Source of the DNA: an uncultured Sphingomonadaceae bacterium
GTDB taxonomy: Bacteria > Pseudomonadota > Alphaproteobacteria > Sphingomonadales > Sphingomonadaceae
DNA: 64,000 bases
Direction: 5' to 3'
NCBI GenBank assembly: GCA_937873035.1
Contig: CALMVA010000006.1
Coordinates: forward strand, 1 to 64,000
Shown: one piece after another, positions 9,313-17,861 of the stretch
Position numbering within the stretch: the stretch's first letter is position 1
How the letters are laid out: every line of letters begins with the position of its first letter
The notes under the pieces: generated by a model
The model's input: only the letters and a program-made list of their open reading frames with translations
What the model was told of the DNA's origin: nothing
Database searches by the model: none
Translations under genes and position numbers: made by a program

Positions 9313-10488
9313 ATGGCCGGCATGGACCCTGAAATCTTCGCACAGTTCATCGAGCAATTGCGCCGCTATGTGCGCGAGCGGCTCATTCCCGCCGAAGCAG
9401 ACGTCATCGCGCAAGATCGCATCCCCGACGATATTCTCGCCGAAATGCGCGAGATGGGCCTGTTCGGCATCACTATCCCTGAAGAATTCGGCGGCGCGGG
9501 GATGAACGTCAGCCAATATATCGAGACGGTCAAGCAACTCGCCTATGCGTCGCCCGCCTATCGCTCGACGATCTCGATCAACATCGGGATGACGGGCAGC
9601 GCGATCAAGAATTTCGGCACGCCTGAACAGAAGAGCGAATGGCTGCCACGCATCGCTTCAGGTGAAATCGCCTGTTTTGGCCTGACCGAACCGGGCAGCG
9701 GATCGGATTCCGCGGCCATGCAGACAACCGCGACGCGCGATGGCAATGGCTATCGGCTCAACGGCACCAAACGCTACATCACCAATAGCCCGCACGCCAA
9801 GATCGGCCTCATCATGGCGCGCACCAGCAAAGAAGCCCTGCCCAAGAACGCGCACGTTTCGGCCTTTATCGTCGACATGACGACGCCCGGCATTTCCATC
9901 GGCAGCCCGGACAAGAAAATGGGCCAATCCGGCGCGCATATTGCCGACATCAACATGGACGATGTGCACATCCCCGGTGATGCGCTTGTCGGCGGCGAGG
10001 AAGGTCGCGGCTTTCAGATTGCGATGCAGAGCCTCGATAATGGCCGTCTTTCGGTCGCCGCAATGAGCGTCGGCATGGGGCGGCGCGCGCTCGATACAGC
10101 CGTGCGCTACGCCACTGAACGCAAGGCCTTTGGCGAACCGATCAGCAATTTCCAGCTGATCCAAGCGATGCTCGCCGACAGCGATGCGGAACTTTATGCA
10201 GCCGAATGTATGATTGCCGATGCCTGCGCGCGCGCGGATCGCGGCGAGAATATCGTGCGCAAGGCCGCTGCCGCCAAGATGTTCTCCTCCGAAGCCTGTG
10301 GCCGCGTCGTTGATCGCTGCGTGCAGGTTTATGGCGGGGCGGGCTATCTCGCCGAATATGAGGCGGAACGCTTCTTCCGCGATGCGCGCATCCTGCGCAT
10401 CTATGAAGGCACCACGCAGATCATGCAGTTGCAGATCGCCAAGCATATGCTGCGCGAATTTGCCGCCAAGGGCGATGTCTGGTCATAG
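9313..10488 (+). CDS. acyl-CoA dehydrogenase (MCAD-type active site)
   Basis: A 391-residue flavoprotein that makes trans-2,3 double bonds in acyl-CoA esters. FAD/substrate motifs CFGLTEPGSGSD (121-132) and the C-terminal R-IYEGTTQI are present. Glu365 in YEGT is the likely catalytic base; the alternative IVD-type Glu is absent (NGRLSVA near 243). The ATG at 9313 is preferred because GGAGG lies 5 nt upstream; an ATG at 9301 overlaps the SDR stop. Confidence 0.92.
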   Translation: MAGMDPEIFAQFIEQLRRYVRERLIPAEADVIAQDRIPDDILAEMREMGLFGITIPEEFGGAGMNVSQYIETVKQLAYASPAYRSTISINIGMTGSAIKNFGTPEQKSEWLPRIASGEIACFGLTEPGSGSDSAAMQTTATRDGNGYRLNGTKRYITNSPHAKIGLIMARTSKEALPKNAHVSAFIVDMTTPGISIGSPDKKMGQSGAHIADINMDDVHIPGDALVGGEEGRGFQIAMQSLDNGRLSVAAMSVGMGRRALDTAVRYATERKAFGEPISNFQLIQAMLADSDAELYAAECMIADACARADRGENIVRKAAAAKMFSSEACGRVVDRCVQVYGGAGYLAEYEAERFFRDARILRIYEGTTQIMQLQIAKHMLREFAAKGDVWS

Positions 10489-10500
10489 GAGCAAAACCCC

Positions 10501-11697
10501 ATGTATTCCCTGCTCAATGGCCTGAGCGTCATCGAAGCCTCCTCCTTCGTCGCCTCACCCACGGCAGGGTTGTATCTTGCACAGATGGGCGCGGAAGTGA
10601 TCCGCGTTGACCAGATTGGCGGCGGGCCGGATTTCAACCGCTGGCCCAAGGCGGAAAATGGCCGCAGCCTCTATTGGGAAAATCTCAACCGCGCCAAAAA
10701 GTCGGTCGCGCTTGATCTCGGCCAGCCGGAAGGGCGCGCGCTGCTGCAAGAGCTGGTTCGCAAGACGGGGCAGTTCGTCACCAACTTCCCGGTGAACGGC
10801 TTCCTCTCGCACGAGACGCTGGCACAGGAGCACGCAGACCTCATCACCGTGCGCGTGATGGGTATGGCCGATGGCGGCCCCGCGCTCGACTACACCGTCA
10901 ATTCAGCGGTCGGTTACCCCGACCTTACCGGCCCCGGCCCAGAGCCGGTCAATCATGTGCTCCCCGCATGGGACTTGCTGACGGGCGCTTATGCCGCCTT
11001 TGCGATGATGACCGCGCTTCACCATCGCACGGCGACCGGCATGGGTCAGGAAATTCGTATCCCGCTGTCTGACGTGGCAATTGGCACCGTCGCCAATCTC
11101 GGCTCGCTTGCCGAAGTGCTTTACACCGGCGCCAACCGCGAACGGCTGGGCAATGCCGTTTATGGCGCCTTTGGCCGCGATTTCGTGACGCGGGATGGCA
11201 CGCGACTGATGATTATGGCGATCACGCCGCGCCAATGGACGGGGCTGGTGAAGGTTCTGGAGATCGCCCAGGATGTCGCCTCCATCGAGGCGCAGCGCGG
11301 CGTGAGCTTTGACAAGGATGAAGGCATCCGCTTCGAGCATCGCGATGCGCTTTTCCCGCTTGTCGAGGCGCGCGTTGCGGCATGGGACTATGCCGCGCTC
11401 AAATCCGCGCTCGATGGGGTCGGCGGCTGCTATGGCCCTTATCAGACGATGCACGAGGCGGCGCATGATCCGGGGCTGGTGGGCAACAACCCCATTTTCG
11501 GGCGGGCGGCCAATCCCAGCGGCTTCGACTATCCGGCAGCAGGCAGCTTTGCGACACTTCCCGGACTTGACCGTACCGCCCCAGCCCCGGCCCCGTTGCT
11601 GGGCGCTCATACTGATGAAGTGCTGGCCGAGCGGCTGGGCCTCTCCTCCAGCGAAATCGGCGCGCTCCACGACAAGCGGATTGTGGCGCAGGCATGA
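10501..11697 (+). CDS. CaiB/BaiF-family (class III) CoA transferase
   Basis: A 398-residue class III CoA transferase. The family start G-LSVIEASSFVASPTAGLYLAQMGAEVI is split here as residues 7-34. The catalytic aspartate is most likely Asp158 (LPAWDLLTGAY). It moves CoA between carboxylic acids, so it either activates the growth substrate or shifts CoA within a dicarboxylate. The mesaconyl-CoA C1-C4 transferase of the 3-hydroxypropionate bicycle belongs to this family. The gene starts 12 nt after the dehydrogenase and overlaps the next gene by ATGA. Confidence 0.9.
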   Translation: MYSLLNGLSVIEASSFVASPTAGLYLAQMGAEVIRVDQIGGGPDFNRWPKAENGRSLYWENLNRAKKSVALDLGQPEGRALLQELVRKTGQFVTNFPVNGFLSHETLAQEHADLITVRVMGMADGGPALDYTVNSAVGYPDLTGPGPEPVNHVLPAWDLLTGAYAAFAMMTALHHRTATGMGQEIRIPLSDVAIGTVANLGSLAEVLYTGANRERLGNAVYGAFGRDFVTRDGTRLMIMAITPRQWTGLVKVLEIAQDVASIEAQRGVSFDKDEGIRFEHRDALFPLVEARVAAWDYAALKSALDGVGGCYGPYQTMHEAAHDPGLVGNNPIFGRAANPSGFDYPAAGSFATLPGLDRTAPAPAPLLGAHTDEVLAERLGLSSSEIGALHDKRIVAQA

Positions 11698-13304
11698 TCG
11701 ACGCGCTCCACCAATCGCTCGCCGCGGCACAAGCCTATGCGGCATCGGCGCTGGCCGCCTTCCGCGCGGGCGTCATGCAGGACGGCCAGCCAGACCCTGC
11801 CCGCATCGATGCCGAGCAGCATATGGGCCATGGCTATGCCTGGGTGGAAACCAGCGTCCATGCGCTTCAGGCACTCGCCGGATGGGCAAAGCGACTTTCC
11901 GATGGCGGACGGCTCGGCACCGGCGAACAACTCCTCATCCAGATCGCGACGGGCGAGACGCTGGCGCAGCTCGCGGGCGGCTTGCCGATGGGGCAGAATG
12001 AATTTGTTCGCCCGGCAGACTTTGGTCTTGATGGCGCGGCATTGCGCGCAGCGCCACTGGCAGGCGGCAACAGCGCCGCCAACCGCAAGGCGTTGATCGA
12101 CCATCTGCGCGCGGGCGGCAGCATTGATGACCGGCTGGACGACGAGCTGCTCGACACGATCCGCGATCAATATCGTCGCTTCACCGATGACCGCATCGTG
12201 CCGCACGCGCACAAATGGCACCTCGCCAACGCGCTCATACCCGATGAAGTGATTGCCGACATGGCGGCGCTGGGCACATTCGGCATCTGCATCCCGGAAA
12301 GCCATGGCGGGCTTGGGCTTGGCAAACTCGTGATGTGCATCGTCACCGAAGAACTTTCACGCGGCTGGATCGGCACGGGGTCGCTTGGCACACGCTCTGA
12401 AATTGCGGGCGAGCTGATCGTGCTGGGCGGCACACAAGCGCAGAAGGACTATTGGCTCCCCCGCATCGCAAGCGGAGAGGTTTTGCCGACCGCCGTCTTT
12501 ACCGAGCCCGATACCGGCTCCGACATGGCGAGCCTTGCGACGCGGGGTGTGCGCACCGGCGATGGCTGGGAAATCCACGGCGCGAAAAACTGGATCACCC
12601 ATGCGGCGCGCACCGACCTGATGACGCTCATGGCGCGTACCCTGCCCGACGCGAAAGGCTATGCGGGGCTATCCATGCTGCTCGTGCCAAAGCCGCGCGG
12701 CACGGAAGAAGACCCCTTCCCTGCCCATGGCATGACCGGCAGCGAGATCGAGGTGCTCGGCTATCGCGGGATGCGGGAATATGCGCTCCAGTTTGACGGC
12801 ATGACGGCGCCTGCCGACGCACTTCTCGGCGGCGAGGAAGGCCAAGGCTTCAAGCAGTTGATGCGCACCTTTGAAGGGGCGCGCATCCAGACCGCTGCAC
12901 GCGCGGTAGGCGTGGCGCGCCGCGCCTTCGAGCTGGGCTATCAATATGCCATGGACCGCAAGCAGTTCGGCAAGCCGATCATCGACTTCCCCCGCGTGTC
13001 GGACAAGCTGGCGATGATGCTGGCGGATAGCGTGCTGGCCCGCGAGCTCACTTACTTCGCCGCGCGCGAAAAGGATTTGGGCAAACGCTGCGACATCGAG
13101 GCGGGCATGGCGAAGCTCCACGCCGCACGCGTGGCCTGGGCCAATGCAGATGCCGCGCTCCAGATCCATGGCGGCAACGGCTATGCGCTCGAATATGAAA
13201 TCAGCCGCGTGTTGTGCGATGCGCGCATCCTCAACATCTTTGAAGGCGCGGCCGAAATCCAGGCACAGGTCATCGCGCGCGGACGGCTTCAGGACAGGAA
13301 CTGA
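11694..13304 (+). CDS. acyl-CoA dehydrogenase with N-terminal extension, methylsuccinyl-CoA dehydrogenase-like
   Basis: A 536-residue acyl-CoA dehydrogenase. Residues 1 to about 130 form an Ala-rich helical extension. The standard fold follows, with TAVFTEPDTGSDMA, a middle domain and the C-terminal NIFEGAAEIQAQVIARG (catalytic Glu expected in FEGAAE). Such an extension and this C-terminal motif are what I recall for (2S)-methylsuccinyl-CoA dehydrogenase (about 550 aa), which turns methylsuccinyl-CoA into mesaconyl-CoA. That identity is an inference. Coupled to its upstream neighbour by ATGA, and 1 nt from the next gene. Confidence 0.82.
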   Translation: MIDALHQSLAAAQAYAASALAAFRAGVMQDGQPDPARIDAEQHMGHGYAWVETSVHALQALAGWAKRLSDGGRLGTGEQLLIQIATGETLAQLAGGLPMGQNEFVRPADFGLDGAALRAAPLAGGNSAANRKALIDHLRAGGSIDDRLDDELLDTIRDQYRRFTDDRIVPHAHKWHLANALIPDEVIADMAALGTFGICIPESHGGLGLGKLVMCIVTEELSRGWIGTGSLGTRSEIAGELIVLGGTQAQKDYWLPRIASGEVLPTAVFTEPDTGSDMASLATRGVRTGDGWEIHGAKNWITHAARTDLMTLMARTLPDAKGYAGLSMLLVPKPRGTEEDPFPAHGMTGSEIEVLGYRGMREYALQFDGMTAPADALLGGEEGQGFKQLMRTFEGARIQTAARAVGVARRAFELGYQYAMDRKQFGKPIIDFPRVSDKLAMMLADSVLARELTYFAAREKDLGKRCDIEAGMAKLHAARVAWANADAALQIHGGNGYALEYEISRVLCDARILNIFEGAAEIQAQVIARGRLQDRN

Positions 13305-13305
13305 T

Positions 13306-14454
13306 ATGCACGATTACACCGCCATCCGTGAGGAAGTGGCCAAGCTCTGCCAACAATATCCCGGCGACTATTGGCGCGCGAAAGACAAGGAGCGCGCCTA
13401 CCCCACCGAGTTTGTGACGGCACTGGGCGAAGCGGGCTATCTCGCAGCGCTTATCCCCGAAGAATTTGGCGGGGCGGGCCTGCCGATTTCAGCCGCAGCG
13501 GCGATCCTTGAGGAAATCCAGCGGCAGGGCTGCAATGGCGGCGCCTGCCATGCGCAGATGTACATCATGGGCACGTTGCTGCGACATGGCTCGGACGAAC
13601 AAAAAGCGCGCTATCTGCCGCGCATCGCAACGGGCGAGCTGCGCCTTCAGGCCTTCGGCGTGACGGAACCGACGAGCGGCACCGATACACTTTCGCTCAA
13701 GACAACCGCACGGCGCGAGGGTGACCATTATGTCGTCAACGGCCAGAAGCTTTGGACGAGCCGGGCAGAACATTCAGACCTGATGCTGCTGCTGGCGCGC
13801 ACCACCCCGCGCGATCAGGTGAAGAGCAAAACCGACGGGCTTTCGGTCTTTCTCGTCGATATGAAGGCCGCACTCGGCAACGGCCTAACGATCCGCCCCA
13901 TCGAGACCATGATGAACCACTCGACCACCGAGGTGTTCTTCGAGGATATGCGCGTCCCCGCTGAAAACCTGATTGGCGAGGAAGGCAAGGGCTTTCGCTA
14001 CATCCTTTCCGGCATGAATGCCGAGCGGCTGCTGATCGCGGCGGAGTGCATCGGCGATGCCAAATGGTTCATCGAAAAAGCAACCGCCTATGCCAAGGAG
14101 CGTGTGCTCTTCAACCGGCCCATCGGGCAGAATCAGGGCGTCCAGTTCCCCATCGCGCGCGCTTACGCCCAGATGCGTGCCGCTGACCTGCTCGTGCAGG
14201 AAGGCCTTCGCAAATATGAGGCGGGCGAGAATTGCGGCGAGGAAGCCAATATGTCGAAGATGCTCGCTGCCGAGGCAAGCTGGGCCGCGGGTGAAGCCTG
14301 CATCCAGACGCATGGCGGCTTCGGCTTTGCGGCGGAATATGACATTGAGCGCAAGTTCCGCGAAACGCGGCTCTATCAGGTCGCACCGATCAGCACGAAC
14401 ATGATCCTCTCCTTCGTTGCCGAGCACGTGCTTGGCCTGCCGCGGAGCTATTGA
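13306..14454 (+). CDS. acyl-CoA dehydrogenase (IVD-type active site)
   Basis: A 382-residue acyl-CoA dehydrogenase. It has FGVTEPTSGTDTLS and the C-terminal ETRLYQVAPISTNMI, which lacks the YEGT glutamate. Instead Glu240 in NAERLLIA sits where isovaleryl-CoA and long-chain dehydrogenases keep their base, so a branched or bulky substrate is plausible. The ATG at 13306 follows the previous stop by 1 nt. The stop overlaps the next ATG as TGATG. Confidence 0.9.
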   Translation: MHDYTAIREEVAKLCQQYPGDYWRAKDKERAYPTEFVTALGEAGYLAALIPEEFGGAGLPISAAAAILEEIQRQGCNGGACHAQMYIMGTLLRHGSDEQKARYLPRIATGELRLQAFGVTEPTSGTDTLSLKTTARREGDHYVVNGQKLWTSRAEHSDLMLLLARTTPRDQVKSKTDGLSVFLVDMKAALGNGLTIRPIETMMNHSTTEVFFEDMRVPAENLIGEEGKGFRYILSGMNAERLLIAAECIGDAKWFIEKATAYAKERVLFNRPIGQNQGVQFPIARAYAQMRAADLLVQEGLRKYEAGENCGEEANMSKMLAAEASWAAGEACIQTHGGFGFAAEYDIERKFRETRLYQVAPISTNMILSFVAEHVLGLPRSY

Positions 14455-15293
14455 TGGCAGACTGGTCCGCCTGGATTGGCCGCACACAGACGCAGAAGGA
14501 TGTGCTTACGCCAGGGCTGCTCACGCGCTTCCGGGCAATGCTCGACAGTGCCGCGACAGGCAAAATGGCGGCGCAGGGCATCCACTGGTGCCTGTGCCTG
14601 CCTGATGCGCCGACAGCGGATTTAGGTGCGGATGGCCACCCGCTGCGCAACGACAGCCCGGAGAGTTTCCTACCGCCCGTGCCGCTTCCCCGCCGAATGT
14701 GGGCCTCCAGCAAGATGGCATTTCTGGCCCCGATCTCGGCCACTTCCCCGGTGCACCGCCAATCGCGCATCGCCGCTGTCAGCGAAAAAACCGGCAGCAC
14801 GGGAACATTGGTCTTCGTCGACATCGACCATGAGACGCACGCTGATGGAACACTTGCCATCCGCGAGCGCCAGACGGTTGTTTACCGCGAGGCAACCACC
14901 ACACCGCCCGCTCCGCGCCCTGCCGATACCGCGCCCGATCTTTCGGGCTGGCAATGGCATCGTCCGCTACTGCCCACTGAACCCTTACTGTTCCGCTATT
15001 CGGCGCTCACCTTCAACAGCCACCGCATCCATTATGACCTGCCCTATGCGGTGGATGAAGAGTGCTATCGCGGACTTGTCGTCCATGGCCCGCTAATGGC
15101 AACGCTGCTGCTCGATCTCGCGGCGCGTGAACTGGGTGACAACAAGCTGGCACGATTTGCGTTTCGCGGTCAGTCCCCGGCCTTTGCGGGCGAACCGCTG
15201 CACCTTGTCGGCAAAGCGGGGGGCAATGAGATCACACTGGCCGTGCTGGCCGGCGATGGCCGCAGGGTTATGTCTGCCGAGGCCGGACTGTAG
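14454..15293 (+). CDS. MaoC/HTD2-type hydratase, mesaconyl-C4-CoA hydratase-like
   Basis: A 279-residue double-hotdog protein of the FAS1-like/HTD2 dehydratase type. The C-terminal hotdog carries the hydratase-like segment FNSHRIHYDLPYA (about 190-202) and YRGLVVHGPLMATLLL. Relatives include mesaconyl-C4-CoA hydratase and mitochondrial HTD2. In this operon it would add water to the enoyl-CoA made by one of the dehydrogenases. Start ATG at 14454 overlaps the previous stop. Last gene of the coupled operon. Confidence 0.8.
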   Translation: MADWSAWIGRTQTQKDVLTPGLLTRFRAMLDSAATGKMAAQGIHWCLCLPDAPTADLGADGHPLRNDSPESFLPPVPLPRRMWASSKMAFLAPISATSPVHRQSRIAAVSEKTGSTGTLVFVDIDHETHADGTLAIRERQTVVYREATTTPPAPRPADTAPDLSGWQWHRPLLPTEPLLFRYSALTFNSHRIHYDLPYAVDEECYRGLVVHGPLMATLLLDLAARELGDNKLARFAFRGQSPAFAGEPLHLVGKAGGNEITLAVLAGDGRRVMSAEAGL

Positions 15294-15719
15294 CAATCGC
15301 CCCACCGCGGTCGTTCCAAGACCGGCACGGTCCTGCCGCATCCCCTGCCACGCCGCAATTTCGTCCGCGCAATCGGCGGGGATACTCCGGGTGATCGTGT
15401 CAATCCCGGCGAACATCAGCTCACGATACAGGTGAGCCGGAACGTGCAGCGTATCCATATGGTGCGGAACCGATGAGTAGAAGAGAATACGGATCTCCTC
15501 CGGCCGCTCGAACCATGTCATAAGACAATAGAGCACATTCTCGACCATGAGCGCCTCAAGTCGCGCGGGATCATCAAAGCCATGATGCGCAAAGGCGGCC
15601 GCACCTTCGGGGCAGCGTGCGTGGAACATATCCATCACCGGCTGGGTAATGTCGCCGATTCTGTCTGCCGCGCGCTCAAGACTTACCTCAACAAGCGCCA
15701 GCTTTTCCCGATCCGCCAC
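15093..15719 (-). CDS. putative globin-fold protein with antisense tail
   Basis: The first 140 or so residues are all-helical and recall bacterial globins, with an F-helix-like region PHHMDTLHVPAHLYRELM and the helix FAGIDTITRSIP after it, so a proximal histidine is possible. The frame then runs 201 nt into the 3' end of the convergent hydratase gene, and its last 67 residues are read antisense to that gene and look non-native (KRKSCQ, TRREIEQQ). A lost stop or frameshift is likely. GTG at 15719 is preferred to ATG at 15725 because GGGAGG touches the ATG but is 6 nt from the GTG. Confidence 0.5.
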   Translation of the reverse strand: MADREKLALVEVSLERAADRIGDITQPVMDMFHARCPEGAAAFAHHGFDDPARLEALMVENVLYCLMTWFERPEEIRILFYSSVPHHMDTLHVPAHLYRELMFAGIDTITRSIPADCADEIAAWQGMRQDRAGLGTTAVGRLLQSGLGRHNPAAIAGQHGQCDLIAPRFADKVQRFARKGRGLTAKRKSCQLVVTQFTRREIEQQRCH

Positions 15720-15804
15720 AGCCATCCTCCCTCTTGTGAGATGCAGCCTTGCGGGTGGAAGGCGACGCGTCCTTGACTTTGGTCAAGCACGCCGCCCCCC
15801 AATT

Positions 15805-16578
15805 TCAGTTTGCGGTCATCCCGCCATCGACGACAAGTTCCGAGCCGGTCATGAACGCCGCACGGTCTGATGCGAGAAACACGATGGCGTCGGCAATATT
15901 TTCCGGCTGCCCCATATGGCCCATCGGATGCGCTTGCGCTGCCTGCACGCGCGCCTCATTTTCGCCCATGCCGCCCAGCACAGAAAAGCCGGAGACAACT
16001 TCTGCGCCCATCTTGGTATCGATAATCCCCGGATGCACCGAGTTGACGCGGATGCCCGTGCTCGCAAGCTCCATCGCCACGCCCTTGGTGAAGAGGCGCA
16101 CGGCCCCCTTTGAGGCATTGTAGCACGCAGCCCCTGCGGCCCCGACGAGCCCCGCGACCGACGAGAGATTGACGATAGCCGCACCCCCTGCCCATTTGCC
16201 CGCACGTTCGGCGAGCAGCGGGATGGCCGCCTTGGTGCCAAGGAACACGCCTTCGACATTGACGGCATGAAGCTTGCGCCAATCGGCAAGCGTCGTCTGC
16301 AACAGCGGCTTCATCAGAAACAGCCCGGCATTGTTGACGAGAATGTCGAGCCCGCCCGCCTCTGCCTTGATGAAGGCCATGGTGTCGGCCCAATCGCTTT
16401 CGCTCGTCACATCCTGCGCCCGCGAAAGCCCGCCCAGTTCAGCTGCCAGTTCCGAAGGCTCGGCAAGGTCCGTCACGACCAGCTTAGCGCCCGCTGCCGC
16501 AAGCGCCCGCGCCGTCGCCGCACCAATGCCGCGCGATGCGCCTGTGACAAGTGCGACACGTCCGTCCAGTTCTCCCAT
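15805..16578 (-). CDS. SDR-family oxidoreductase
   Basis: A 257-residue classical short-chain dehydrogenase with TGASRGIG at 12-19, NNAG (LVNNAGLFL), catalytic Ser in NLSSVAG and YNASKG. The C-terminal GSELVVDGG is typical of family members that act on hydroxyacyl or alcohol substrates. The ATG at 16578 has GGGAGAG at good distance. An upstream ATG at 16596 overlaps the previous stop as ATGA and would add six residues. It forms a pair with the upstream reductase. Confidence 0.88.
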   Translation of the reverse strand: MGELDGRVALVTGASRGIGAATARALAAAGAKLVVTDLAEPSELAAELGGLSRAQDVTSESDWADTMAFIKAEAGGLDILVNNAGLFLMKPLLQTTLADWRKLHAVNVEGVFLGTKAAIPLLAERAGKWAGGAAIVNLSSVAGLVGAAGAACYNASKGAVRLFTKGVAMELASTGIRVNSVHPGIIDTKMGAEVVSGFSVLGGMGENEARVQAAQAHPMGHMGQPENIADAIVFLASDRAAFMTGSELVVDGGMTAN

Positions 16579-16592
16579 GTTCACTCTCCCGT

Positions 16593-17735
16593 TCATGCGC
16601 TCTTGTGCGGCAGGATAAGATATTTGTCGCCCGTGCGCTTGGCGTTGTAGGCCTGCAATGTTGCGAGATCGAGCACCTCTTCGAGCGAGATTTCATGGCT
16701 ATAATGGCTCGCAAAGGTCGTCTTGAGTTCTGCCACCACGCGCGCGCGCATCTTGCCAACCGTTTCCAGCCCCACCCTTTGCATGAAGGGCGTGAGCAAC
16801 CAGCCAGAGACGGACCATTGGAAGCCGAAGCTGCGCGTCAGCACCGTTGGCGACATATCCAGCCCGCCATAGATGTAGAGCTGCTTGAAGGTGTCAGACC
16901 CGTAGCGGCTATATTCCTTCATGCGCTTTACAGCCGCCGCTTCCATCGCCGACATGATGAGGCTGCCCAGCTTGCCACCGCCAATCGCATCGAACGCACA
17001 GGTGATGCCGGTTTCAACCAAAGCCGCCGTCAGATCGGCCATGAAATTTTCGGAGGTGGAATCGAACACATATTTCGCCCCCTGCGCCTTCAGGATTTCA
17101 ACCTGTTGCTGACTGCGCACGACGTTGATGAGCGGTATTCCATCCGCAAGACAGATGCGGTTGAGCATCTGGCCCAAATTTGATGCAGCGGCGGTATGAA
17201 CAATGCCCGTGTGCCCTTCACGCTTCACCGTTTCGACAAAGCCGAGCGCGGTGAGCGGATTGACGAAGCAGGACGCGCCATCCTTGGGGTCGGTGCCATC
17301 GGGCAGTTCCATGCACAGCTGAACCGGCAGGGTGCGATATTGTGCATACATGGCGCCACCCAGCAGCGCGACCGTCTTGCCCATCAACGCCTGTGCCGCC
17401 GGGCTGCTTCCCGCCGCGACCACGACGCCGCAACCTTCATTGCCAATGGGCATAGCCTCACCCACACGCCCCGCCATCGCGCGCATCCCGGCTGGCGGAA
17501 CATCAGCGATGATCGCAGGCTTGCCGTTACGCACAGCAACACGGGCTGTTGAGGCATCTGCGGCACCAATCAGCAGGCCAAGATCGGAAGGGTTGATGGG
17601 CGCGGCAAGAACCTTCACCAGAACCTCATTCTCGCCCGGCGTTTTCAAGGGCTGCGCGACCAGTGACAATTCCAGCTCCCCTTCCGGCTTGACGAGGGTG
17701 AGGAGGACATTTCCGGTTTCAGGCAGTTCAGACAT
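16593..17735 (-). CDS. zinc-less medium-chain dehydrogenase/reductase (quinone oxidoreductase-like)
   Basis: A 380-residue MDR-superfamily protein: GroES-like fold with APINPSDLG near 50, then a Rossmann domain with HTAAASNLGQML (about 185). The structural-zinc cysteine cluster of alcohol dehydrogenases is not seen. It is probably an NADPH-dependent enoyl or quinone reductase. It is followed on the same strand by the SDR, and the pair looks like a small redox operon beside the acyl-CoA operon. Confidence 0.82.
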   Translation of the reverse strand: MSELPETGNVLLTLVKPEGELELSLVAQPLKTPGENEVLVKVLAAPINPSDLGLLIGAADASTARVAVRNGKPAIIADVPPAGMRAMAGRVGEAMPIGNEGCGVVVAAGSSPAAQALMGKTVALLGGAMYAQYRTLPVQLCMELPDGTDPKDGASCFVNPLTALGFVETVKREGHTGIVHTAAASNLGQMLNRICLADGIPLINVVRSQQQVEILKAQGAKYVFDSTSENFMADLTAALVETGITCAFDAIGGGKLGSLIMSAMEAAAVKRMKEYSRYGSDTFKQLYIYGGLDMSPTVLTRSFGFQWSVSGWLLTPFMQRVGLETVGKMRARVVAELKTTFASHYSHEISLEEVLDLATLQAYNAKRTGDKYLILPHKSA

Positions 17736-17861
17736 TCAAGCTCTCCTATCGCGTCGTTGAGACGCTTCATGCGCCGGGCTATCGCATCGCCGAGCCATCA
17801 ACAAGAGGGCAGAAATCATCATGGAATTTTGAGATTTACCTGCCAGTCTGAAAAGACGATC

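Noticed and set aside
9658..10446. 262-residue minus-strand frame in the first acyl-CoA dehydrogenase
   Set aside because: Antisense shadow of a well-conserved enzyme.
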